Notes under the pieces: model-generated
Told to the model about the DNA's origin: nothing
Databases searched by the model: none
What the model saw: the letters and a program-made list of their open reading frames with translations, nothing else
From: Suilimivivens sp964393865
GTDB taxonomy: Bacteria > Bacillota > Clostridia > Lachnospirales > Lachnospiraceae
Direction of reading: 5' to 3'
NCBI GenBank assembly: GCA_964393865.1
Contig: CAYMUW010000003.1
Coordinates: 68,497 to 132,496, forward strand
Length of the DNA stretch: 64,000 nt
Shown here: positions 8,257 to 16,365 of the stretch, in pieces
How the letters are laid out: the number at the start of each line of letters is the position of its first letter
Numbering within the stretch: the first letter of the stretch is position 1
Position numbers and translations under genes: made by a program

Positions 8257-9992
8257 TTAAAAAATTAAACTATATCTTTTCTGTAAGGGATAAAATTAAG
8301 ATTGTCTTGCTGACTATTATGATACTGGCCGGAAGCATTCTTGAGCTTCTGGCAATTTCTCTGTTTTCTCCGTTTATTGACGGAATTATGGATCAGAATG
8401 CCATGCTGGAAAGTACGGTCATGTCTTATATTTATCAATTTTTCTCGTTTGAAAAGTATGAGTACTTTCTTGCAGTGCTGGCGGGCAGCATTATTGCAAT
8501 ATATATCATCAAGAATATCTACATTATAATTGAAAAGAATACAATTTACAGGTTTGCATATCGAATTCAGAGAACCATTTCCACTAATCTTTTGAAATCC
8601 TATATGAAGGAGCCGTATACGTTTCATTTGAACAAAAACATTGCGGTGCTGCAAAGGAGTATGCAGGAGGATACCGATCAGTTTGCCAAGGCAATTTTAC
8701 ACTTTATGGAGATGGCGGCAGAGGCATGTGTCTGTATTGTACTTGGAATATATCTGTTTATTGTGAGCAAGTCTATTACAGTGGTGATTGCCGGTCTTTT
8801 AGCGGTATGTCTTGCTGTTTTTTCCTATATTAACAAGAAATATTCCAGAAAATGGGGCGAGCAGGGGCAGGAATATAAGGCGAAAATCTATCAGTGGATG
8901 AACCAATCCTTAAGCGGCATCAAGGATATCAAAATACTTGACCGCAGTGGAACCTTTATCAATAATTATGACAATTATATGAGAAAGTATGTCCGGGTAC
9001 TGCGTCTGAACCGGCTAATTGGCATTATGCCCAAATACATTATTGAGATGGTGTGCATGACAGGGCTTTTATCGGCGGTTCTGGTCAAAATGTTTTTTGG
9101 TCAGAAGGAATTGACGGAGTTTGTTCCGCAGCTTGCCATATTTGCCGTAGCAGCATTCCGTTTACTGCCTTCTGTGGGAAGAATTAACGAGCATCTGTCG
9201 GCGGTAATTTTTGCGACTCCTTCTATTGACCTGATTTATCATGACTTAAAGGAAATAGAAGATCTTCATGTTGAGGAGATGGAAAAGGATGAGAGTTGGC
9301 ATTTCAAGGAGAAGATCGAAGTAAAACGAGTGACATATGCTTATCCGGAAGGAGAAGGAAACGTGATCGAAAATGCCTGCTTTGAAATAAACAAAGGCGA
9401 GACGGTGGCTTTTGTGGGAACTTCCGGAGCAGGAAAGTCAACAATGGTAGATATTTTATTGGGGCTTTTGCCTCCTCAGCAGGGGAAAATTCTGGTTGAC
9501 GGAATGAATATTTATAAGAACCTTCTTACATGGCAGAAGGAGATCGGCTACATTCCGCAGACCATTTATTTGTCTGATGATACCATCAGAAACAATGTGG
9601 CGTTTGGAATTGAGGAAAATGAAATTGATGAACAGGCAGTGATTGCCGCGCTGCAGCAGGCGCAGCTGTTTGATTTTGTGGATACCCTTCCGGAAGGCTT
9701 AGATACACGTGTAGGCGACAGAGGAATACGGTTATCAGGAGGGCAGAGACAGCGTATCGGAATTGCAAGGGCGCTTTATCACAATCCGGAAATTCTGGTA
9801 TTGGATGAGGCAACATCTGCTCTGGACAATGACACGGAAGCGGCGGTAATGGAGGCAATTGACTGCCTGAAAGGACAGAAAACTATTATTATAATTGCTC
9901 ACAGACTCACAACCATCAGGAATGCAGATACAATTTTTGAAGTAAAGGATGGCAGGGTGGAGAAACAAAGCAGGGAAGAAGGCGTATCATGA
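8253..9992 (+). CDS. ABC exporter with fused membrane and ATPase domains (PglK/MsbA type)
   Basis: A 579-residue half-transporter. Residues 1-330 hold about six membrane helices. The ATPase domain has Walker A GTSGAGKST near residue 389, signature LSGGQRQRIGIARAL near 494, Walker B ILVLDEATSALD and the switch histidine in IIAHRLTT. Family knowledge: PglK flips lipid-linked oligosaccharides and MsbA flips lipid A, so flipping an undecaprenyl-linked glycan is the likely role. It overlaps genes on both sides by ATGA. A second exporter at 44081 is clearly related, suggesting two export routes in this region. Substrate is inferred from context. Confidence 0.9.
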   Translation: MIKKLNYIFSVRDKIKIVLLTIMILAGSILELLAISLFSPFIDGIMDQNAMLESTVMSYIYQFFSFEKYEYFLAVLAGSIIAIYIIKNIYIIIEKNTIYRFAYRIQRTISTNLLKSYMKEPYTFHLNKNIAVLQRSMQEDTDQFAKAILHFMEMAAEACVCIVLGIYLFIVSKSITVVIAGLLAVCLAVFSYINKKYSRKWGEQGQEYKAKIYQWMNQSLSGIKDIKILDRSGTFINNYDNYMRKYVRVLRLNRLIGIMPKYIIEMVCMTGLLSAVLVKMFFGQKELTEFVPQLAIFAVAAFRLLPSVGRINEHLSAVIFATPSIDLIYHDLKEIEDLHVEEMEKDESWHFKEKIEVKRVTYAYPEGEGNVIENACFEINKGETVAFVGTSGAGKSTMVDILLGLLPPQQGKILVDGMNIYKNLLTWQKEIGYIPQTIYLSDDTIRNNVAFGIEENEIDEQAVIAALQQAQLFDFVDTLPEGLDTRVGDRGIRLSGGQRQRIGIARALYHNPEILVLDEATSALDNDTEAAVMEAIDCLKGQKTIIIIAHRLTTIRNADTIFEVKDGRVEKQSREEGVS

Positions 9993-11203
9993 GAGCCAGA
10001 AGTGCATGGTTGTCCCAAATTGCATATTGGTGTTTTTATGCTGCGGTTATCATAGAAGTATGTATTGTTATTATTGATAAGAGCAACTTTACAAATCCTA
10101 TAGAGGGAAGATTGTTTCAATTGACGTTCCTTTTGTTTTTGGTCAAGGTATGTTTGACAAAATATACATGGAAGGAGTATATTTGTATTTTTCTGTTTTG
10201 TGTCTTGGGTGCGGCTTCCTATCTTATAACCGGGAGAAATGAAATTGTCAGACTAGTTATATTTGTGGCGGCATGTAAGGCTATTGATATGCGCAAGTGT
10301 TTAAAGCTGGTCTTCTGGATGACATTATCAGGATGTATAATAATTATTTGCCTGTCAGTAACAGGAATCTATGGTGGGCTATCGCTTACGCAGGATTACG
10401 GACGGGGAGTAATAGAGACCAGATATACGCTGGGGATGGGACATCCTAATGCCCTTCAATGCATGGTGTGGGCTATGACTGTGCTTGGAATGTATTTATA
10501 TGGTGAAAGGATGAAGTGGTGGCATTATCTGATGATATTGGCAGTCAATATTTTCTTCTATTGTCTGACAGATTCCAGGACAAGTCTTCTGGTGACCGTA
10601 TATGGGATAGTTCTGGTGTTTATTGTTACCCGGAGGCAGAACACATGGATTAAAAAAATAATCAGCTGGATTGGAATTATTACATCGGTGGGAAGTATTG
10701 GAGTTTCAATTTTAACGGCCGCTAATGCATACAGAATATATGATTATGTATGGTATGATGACAGAAGCCCTGTTACAATGGTATTTTTCTATTTAAATAG
10801 AATATTGAATGGGAGAATCCGCGTTTTGGTGGGAACCACAAGATTTGAAGGGACAGTTCAAACATGGCGGTTGTTTTCAGGACCGGAGAATGACTATTTT
10901 TTTGATATGGGCTGGGTGAGGCTTTTTTACTGGTATGGGATCATACCGGGATGTATATTTGTGGCCGTAATAGCGGCATTGTTATTCTTTTTTTACAAAA
11001 AAAATGATTATATGTCCATCCTGCTGATTGCGTTGATCAGCCTCTATACCGTTACCGAGGCGCATGTTATATCGGTTTATCTTGCAAGAAATTACATTTT
11101 CTTCCTGATAGGTGCAGTATGGTTCGAAATAATAAAAGAGCCTGCGAAATGGAAGAATGCAGATATAGGGGAAAGGAAGGATACTGTTGGAGGGATTGAT
11201 TAA
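9989..11203 (+). CDS. Polytopic membrane protein, Wzy/O-antigen ligase-like polymerase
   Basis: A 404-residue protein with about ten hydrophobic segments and a long periplasm-type loop (roughly residues 250-310: YDYVWYDDRSPV...RIRVLVGTTRFEG...FSGPENDYFFDMGW), the arrangement of Wzy polymerases and WaaL ligases. LGMGHPNALQ in mid-protein is shared with the next gene, as is the upstream GRNEIVRLVIF/AIDMRK segment, so the two are tandem paralogs. Polymerisation or ligation of glycan on the outer face of the membrane is the family role. It starts inside the previous stop (ATGA). Catalytic residues of this group are poorly defined, so activity is inferred. Confidence 0.7.
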   Translation: MRARSAWLSQIAYWCFYAAVIIEVCIVIIDKSNFTNPIEGRLFQLTFLLFLVKVCLTKYTWKEYICIFLFCVLGAASYLITGRNEIVRLVIFVAACKAIDMRKCLKLVFWMTLSGCIIIICLSVTGIYGGLSLTQDYGRGVIETRYTLGMGHPNALQCMVWAMTVLGMYLYGERMKWWHYLMILAVNIFFYCLTDSRTSLLVTVYGIVLVFIVTRRQNTWIKKIISWIGIITSVGSIGVSILTAANAYRIYDYVWYDDRSPVTMVFFYLNRILNGRIRVLVGTTRFEGTVQTWRLFSGPENDYFFDMGWVRLFYWYGIIPGCIFVAVIAALLFFFYKKNDYMSILLIALISLYTVTEAHVISVYLARNYIFFLIGAVWFEIIKEPAKWKNADIGERKDTVGGID

Positions 11204-12761
11204 AAGACACACAGTAAGACTGTCGGAAATCTGTTTTTATGTGTTTTTTGTATCGCTTTTGTTTGCGAAGGGAATAGGATTATATGACGGTCAGACAGGC
11301 TTCAAGGTCTTTTTTATAATAGCGCTTATAGGATGGGCAGGAAAAATGCTGCTTACCAGATACTATCTTTGGGAAATGCTGCTCTACGCAGTACTGGTAG
11401 TGCTTGGAGGCGCAATTTATCTCACTGCTCGTGAAAAAGGGGCATTCATTGTTATTCTGTTGCTTTGCGGGTTGAAAAACATGGATCTGAAAAAGATTTT
11501 TCAGGTGGGACTGGCAGCATGGGTTTTATCCTTTGGTATCTTATTTCTTCTAACCTCCCTGCATATCATTGACAGCGCATTCAAGGTGCATGACAGGCTG
11601 GGAATGGGACGGATTATCAGATGGAGCCTTGGATATGCTCATCCAAATGTGCTGCACATATCATATCTGGTTCTTGTGTGCTTTTTGGTTTATATACTGA
11701 AGGAAAGAATCCGGTTTGGCCATTTGCTTTTATTGGAATTAGGCAACCTGTATGTTTTCATATATTCGCTCAGTACCACAGGCTTTTTAGTAACGACTAT
11801 TTGCCTGATACTGGTATGCTATTGGAAAATCAGAAAATGCTTTTGCGTAGTGGAGCAGGTTTTGATACAGTTATGCCTTCCTGTATGTTTGTTCCTGTCA
11901 TTTGGTGCACCGCTTCTTCTGGAGGGGAGGGCTTTTGATATTGTAAACAAGCTGTTAAATACAAGGCTTTCCCTGTCAAAATGGTTTTTACAAAATCAGC
12001 CTGTAAAGCTGTTTGGTGTGGATACAACTTCTATTGTTACGGCAGTCCGCACCATGGATAATTCCTATGTTTTTGCATTGATTACTTATGGAGGCGTTTT
12101 CCTTTTGCTTATAATCTGCGTCTATTTCCGGGGAATTTATCGAAAAGCAAAGGAGCAGGATGGTATAGCGTTATGTGTGATTTTGTCATGCCTGATAGCC
12201 GGGTTGACAGAACCGTTTTTGTTTAATACTTCTTTTAAAAATCTGTCACTTCTTCTGGTGGGAACGGAGCTGTTTCATACAAAAGAAGGAGAAGATAAGC
12301 AGATCTGTCTGTTGCATATTGATAAAGACGTTAACGTTCCGCTTTTGAATATGTCACATGTTTGTGGCTGTATAAAATCAAATACTGCCAAACAGCGAAT
12401 TGGCTTAGCCGCCATTTCTGTTGTAGGTGCACTGATAGCAGGCACCATTGCGTTTCACTGTACAACCATTCCGGAAAGATATCTTTTACCCAGAAAGGCT
12501 TTTGAGTATACGGATGATTTGCCGGATAGCTATTATCTCACATCTTCAACGGATATTCTGCAGGAGGGCGATAAAATACTGGGTTATGAGTCGGAACAGA
12601 CAGAGATGGTTGCTTTTAGCGGTAACATTGCACAGGTAGAACGTTTCAGGAACACTATTACTGCCGGAATCATTTCAGGATTAATCATATATGGTTCGGG
12701 AAGTCTGATTTTGCAGGCAAGGGAACGATATAAGGGAAGGATACGAAGAAATGGAGAGTAA
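11187..12761 (+). CDS. Polytopic membrane protein, second Wzy-like paralog with C-terminal extension
   Basis: A 524-residue protein paralogous to its upstream neighbour (LGYAHPNVLH, AREKGAFIVILL, NMDLKK). About ten helices fill residues 1-360. Unlike the neighbour it continues with a cytoplasmic-looking stretch, a helix near 405-420, a ~75-residue polar segment and a last helix near 492-510, ending in a basic tail. The added helix-loop-helix recalls chain-length regulators in layout only. The start is TTG at 11187 with GGAAGG 7 nt upstream, overlapping the preceding gene by 17 nt. Role in polymerisation or ligation is inferred. Confidence 0.62.
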   Translation: MEGLIKRHTVRLSEICFYVFFVSLLFAKGIGLYDGQTGFKVFFIIALIGWAGKMLLTRYYLWEMLLYAVLVVLGGAIYLTAREKGAFIVILLLCGLKNMDLKKIFQVGLAAWVLSFGILFLLTSLHIIDSAFKVHDRLGMGRIIRWSLGYAHPNVLHISYLVLVCFLVYILKERIRFGHLLLLELGNLYVFIYSLSTTGFLVTTICLILVCYWKIRKCFCVVEQVLIQLCLPVCLFLSFGAPLLLEGRAFDIVNKLLNTRLSLSKWFLQNQPVKLFGVDTTSIVTAVRTMDNSYVFALITYGGVFLLLIICVYFRGIYRKAKEQDGIALCVILSCLIAGLTEPFLFNTSFKNLSLLLVGTELFHTKEGEDKQICLLHIDKDVNVPLLNMSHVCGCIKSNTAKQRIGLAAISVVGALIAGTIAFHCTTIPERYLLPRKAFEYTDDLPDSYYLTSSTDILQEGDKILGYESEQTEMVAFSGNIAQVERFRNTITAGIISGLIIYGSGSLILQARERYKGRIRRNGE

Positions 12762-14661
12762 GCTGCGCTATTGCAGAATATTGAATACAAATATTAATGT
12801 TACCAACATGCAGGAGACGGTAGCTTATCTGACGGAACATTTGGATGAACTGCGCGGGGACTATGTATGTGTTGCTAATGTGCATACGACGATGATGTCT
12901 TATCGGAATGAAGACTACAATGCGGTTCAAAACAGCGGCGCCATGTCTCTGCCGGATGGAAAGCCTCTGTCTATCGTGTGTCGGCGAAGAGGATTTTATG
13001 ACGCTATGCGGGTGCCGGGACCAGACCTGATGCCGGAGATATTCAGGGTATCAAAGGAGAAGGGATTTAGACATTACTTTTATGGCGGATCGCCACAGAC
13101 CCTGTCACAGCTCAAAAACAAGCTGACAGAACAATTTCCCTGGCTGTGTATTGTGGGAATGTATTCACCGCCCTATCGTCCTCTTAGCGCCGAGGAGGAT
13201 GAACAGATTATTAAGGAAATAAATGAAGCCGGACCGGATTATATCTGGGTGGCGCTTGGAGCGCCTAAGCAGGAGGAATGGATGTATGCGCACCAGTTTA
13301 AGGTGAATGGTGTTATGCTGGGAGTCGGAGCAGCATTTGATTTTTGCGCCGGTACGGTAAAGCGTGCGCCGGGGTGGATGCAGGAGCTTTGCCTGGAATG
13401 GCTGCACCGCTTGATACAGGATCCCAAAAGACTGTTTATGCGTTACTTTTCCACCAATGTATCCTTCTTGATTAAAGTGGGGCATGAAAGCCGGAGATAC
13501 AGGAAGGAGAACAGATGGAAAAAAATTGCCATGATCGGCCATAAAAGGATTCCCTCAAGAGAAGGAGGGGTGGAAATTGTGGTGGATGAGATCTCTACCC
13601 GCCTTACGCAAAGGGGATATCATGTGGATGCTTATAACAGGTCGGGGTATCATGTGTCGGGGAAGCAGTTTGATGAGAAGCGGGGAAAGGTGTATAACGG
13701 AATACGTCTCCTCACCATTCCGACGTTTAAAAGCAGCAGTTTAAACGCTATCGTATATTCCTTTCTGGCAACCTTTAGAGCGCTGGTGGGCAGATATGGC
13801 GTACTGCATTACCATGCGGAAGGTCCCTGCGTGATGCTTGGAGTTCCGAAGTTTTTTGGAATACATGTGGTGGCGACCATACATGGTCTGGACTGGCAGA
13901 GGGCAAAATGGGGGAACCTGGCTACGAGAGTATTAAAATATGGAGAAAAAAAGGCAGCGAGAAAAGCGGACGAGATTATTGTGCTTTCCCGTAATGTTCA
14001 AAACTACTTTCGGGAACAATATGGCAGAGAAACGATTTACATTCCCAATGGAATTGAAAAGCCCTGCCTGAAGGAAGTCAAGGAGATAGAGGAACATTTT
14101 GGTTTAAGGAGAAACGGTTATATTCTATTTTTGGCAAGGCTGGTACCGGAAAAAGGAGCACATTATCTGATAGAGGCATATAAACAGCTGAAAACGGATA
14201 AGAAGCTTGTTATTGCAGGCGGTGACAGCCATGCAGAGGAATATATGCAGAAAATATACGATTATGCGAAGGAAAATGAAAGCATTATTCTTACCGGCTT
14301 TGTTCAGGGGAGAATACTTGAGGAATTATTTTCTAATGCATATGTGTTTGTTCTGCCAAGCGATGTGGAAGGCATGGCCATCAGCCTTTTGGAAGCAATG
14401 AGCTATGGAAATTGCTGCCTGGTCAGCAATATACCGGAAAATATGGAGGTAGTCGAGGATAAGGCGTTCAGCTTTCAAAAAGGAAATGTGGAAGATCTGA
14501 GGGAAAAGCTGCAATATTTATTGGAAAATGAAGAACTGGTGAAAAAATACAAAGAGGAAAGCAGCCGGTTTATCTGTGAAAAGTATAATTGGGAGGACGT
14601 AGTGGATCAAACCATACAGGTATATAACAATGCCGGAAAGAAGCGAAAGAAGCGGAAATAG
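12751..14661 (+). CDS. Fusion of GT26 (WecG/TagA/CpsF) and GT4 glycosyltransferases
   Basis: A 636-residue two-enzyme fusion. Residues 1-245 are a GT26 domain: VANVHTTMMS, LPDGKP with the presumed catalytic D69, YFYGGSP and WVALGAPKQEEWM, the family that adds ManNAc or related sugars to undecaprenyl-PP-linked acceptors. Residues 256-630 are a GT4 domain opening KKIAMIGHKRIPSREGGVE, with LARLVPEKGAHYL, LPSDVEGMAISLLEAMSYG. GT26 enzymes are usually stand-alone with a short C-terminal membrane-binding tail; here that tail runs into the second transferase. Two successive early sugars could be added by one protein. It starts 11 bp inside the preceding gene. Confidence 0.88.
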   Translation: MESKLRYCRILNTNINVTNMQETVAYLTEHLDELRGDYVCVANVHTTMMSYRNEDYNAVQNSGAMSLPDGKPLSIVCRRRGFYDAMRVPGPDLMPEIFRVSKEKGFRHYFYGGSPQTLSQLKNKLTEQFPWLCIVGMYSPPYRPLSAEEDEQIIKEINEAGPDYIWVALGAPKQEEWMYAHQFKVNGVMLGVGAAFDFCAGTVKRAPGWMQELCLEWLHRLIQDPKRLFMRYFSTNVSFLIKVGHESRRYRKENRWKKIAMIGHKRIPSREGGVEIVVDEISTRLTQRGYHVDAYNRSGYHVSGKQFDEKRGKVYNGIRLLTIPTFKSSSLNAIVYSFLATFRALVGRYGVLHYHAEGPCVMLGVPKFFGIHVVATIHGLDWQRAKWGNLATRVLKYGEKKAARKADEIIVLSRNVQNYFREQYGRETIYIPNGIEKPCLKEVKEIEEHFGLRRNGYILFLARLVPEKGAHYLIEAYKQLKTDKKLVIAGGDSHAEEYMQKIYDYAKENESIILTGFVQGRILEELFSNAYVFVLPSDVEGMAISLLEAMSYGNCCLVSNIPENMEVVEDKAFSFQKGNVEDLREKLQYLLENEELVKKYKEESSRFICEKYNWEDVVDQTIQVYNNAGKKRKKRK

Positions 14662-14664
14662 AAT

Positions 14665-14701
14665 TTATGATAGCATAATTCCCTGAACTATGCTATCATA
14701 A
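14665..14701. promoter_or_regulatory. Perfect 13-bp inverted repeat (hairpin) after the GT26-GT4 gene
   Basis: The left arm TTATGATAGCATA (14665-14677) and right arm TATGCTATCATAA (14689-14701) are exact reverse complements around an 11-nt loop. It starts 4 nt after the fusion-gene stop and lies 31 nt before the next start. There is no T-run after it, so it does not look like a standard intrinsic terminator. It could be an RNA processing or stability hairpin, or a palindromic protein-binding site. AT-rich arms make a modest RNA stem. It marks a plausible boundary between transcript segments. Confidence 0.6.
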
Positions 14702-14732
14702 GTGGGACAGCAAATTGAGGGTAACAGGATAT

Positions 14733-16340
14733 ATGGAGAAGAAGGCAAATAGGGGTCTGATTAATTGCATTGTTTTGGTTGTGTTTTTGGCATATCTGGC
14801 ATTGGGCGTAAGGGTTTACAGAGACTATGGAATCTCGGCGGACGAGCCTACGGAACGGTTAAGCACTCTGGTGAATGTAAAATACGCTTTGAATTTTCTG
14901 GGGGCAGACCGCATGTCCGGTTTTGATGTCCCTGATTTGGAGACATATAGTGAACGGAATTACGGAACCTTTCTTCAGATGCCTTCTGTGATATTTGAGT
15001 TGACGGCGCAGGATTTAGGGGATGTCTTTTATGGAAGGCATCTTTATACTTTTATTCTCTGCTTTTTGGGCTATATTGCGTTCTTCTTTTTGCTGAAAAC
15101 TTTATTTCGGTCAAATCTTATGGGGCTTTTGGGAGCTTTGATGGTTGCCCTGTACCCGCGCTTTTTTGCGGAGCAGTTTTATAATATTAAGGACATGGTT
15201 TTTGTATCAACCTTTATGATTTGCATGTTGACTACTGTGAAGCTTATTAAAAGCAGGTTTTCTAAGAGGTGGATTTTGGCCTTTTCTATATCCGTGGCGG
15301 TTTCTGCCAATGTAAGGATCGTAGGCATCGTTTTTTTGCTTCTGGTTCTCGGTTATCTTCTGGTGGATTGTATTTTAGGAAAAGCGGCACAGACAGTAGG
15401 CTATGAGACACGTTGTGCACATCCCTTTTTGTGTGGTGCGGCGCTGTTGATGATCTGGTTTGTATCATATGTGGTGATGCTGCCGGTAACATGGAAAAAT
15501 CCATTTTTGGGCGTATGGGAAGTTTTTGCTCAATTTTCACAATATGACAATTGGGATTCTACCATTGTGTTTATGGGGGAGGTGATCGGCAAAACGGAAA
15601 TTCCATGGTATTATGTGCCGATATGGATATTGGTTTCCGTGCCTGTCTGGTATCTTCTTCTCTTTGCTGCCGCTGCGGCAGCCGGCATAGGCCTGTGCAT
15701 AAAAAAGATCAGAAATAAGGATGGCTTTCTATTTCTGTTAGTTACCAGATATAAGTATGTTGTTTGGTGCGCTCTGTTGATGGCCGTACCGTGGCTTGGT
15801 GTTGTGCTGATACATTCTACCCTGTATAACGGTTGGCGGCATTGCTACTTCTTTCTACCCCCTCTTATTTTGTTTGCCCTGTTTGGCGTTGATTATCTGC
15901 GCAAGAAGGGAGAAAAATATCTGATAGCACTTCTGGCGGTTATTATTTTGGGCAGTGGGATTCAGATTGCGTGGATATGGAATAACCATCCCTATGAAAT
16001 GGTTTATTTTAATAATATCGGCAAATATTTTGGCGCACAGTTTGACAGGGATTACTGGCATCTGACCACACTGGATGCTGTCAGGTATATTGCACAAAAT
16101 GAGGAGAATGGAGAATTTTCAGTAAAAACTCCGGGGAATAACTTCTACAAGTACCTACTGAGCGAGGAAGAGCGCAGCAGAATAATAGAAGAGGAGGAGC
16201 CGCTATACTATATTGAAACATACAGAGGAAAGACCGGTAATGATGTGGAAATAGAAGGATACGAGGAAATTTATTCCATTATTGTGGATGATTTTAAAGT
16301 AGCAACCGTATTGAAGAGATATGAAGGGAATTCGGATTGA
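14733..16340 (+). CDS. Polytopic GT-C-like membrane glycosyltransferase
   Basis: A 535-residue integral membrane protein with about ten to twelve helices. The first extracytoplasmic loop starts YGISADEPTERLS, an acidic pair in the place where GT-C enzymes (ArnT/PMT/GT83-like) hold their catalytic aspartate or glutamate, and WRHCYFFLPPL lies late in the helices. A C-terminal polar domain of about 100 residues follows the last helix. GT-C enzymes use polyprenyl-phosphate sugars on the outer face. A TTG at 14715 is in frame, but GAGGG upstream of ATG 14733 favours the latter. This is the first gene after the inverted repeat. Sugar unknown. Confidence 0.65.
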   Translation: MEKKANRGLINCIVLVVFLAYLALGVRVYRDYGISADEPTERLSTLVNVKYALNFLGADRMSGFDVPDLETYSERNYGTFLQMPSVIFELTAQDLGDVFYGRHLYTFILCFLGYIAFFFLLKTLFRSNLMGLLGALMVALYPRFFAEQFYNIKDMVFVSTFMICMLTTVKLIKSRFSKRWILAFSISVAVSANVRIVGIVFLLLVLGYLLVDCILGKAAQTVGYETRCAHPFLCGAALLMIWFVSYVVMLPVTWKNPFLGVWEVFAQFSQYDNWDSTIVFMGEVIGKTEIPWYYVPIWILVSVPVWYLLLFAAAAAAGIGLCIKKIRNKDGFLFLLVTRYKYVVWCALLMAVPWLGVVLIHSTLYNGWRHCYFFLPPLILFALFGVDYLRKKGEKYLIALLAVIILGSGIQIAWIWNNHPYEMVYFNNIGKYFGAQFDRDYWHLTTLDAVRYIAQNEENGEFSVKTPGNNFYKYLLSEEERSRIIEEEEPLYYIETYRGKTGNDVEIEGYEEIYSIIVDDFKVATVLKRYEGNSD

Positions 16341-16365
16341 GCATGAGTAGAGGAATGGATGGAAT

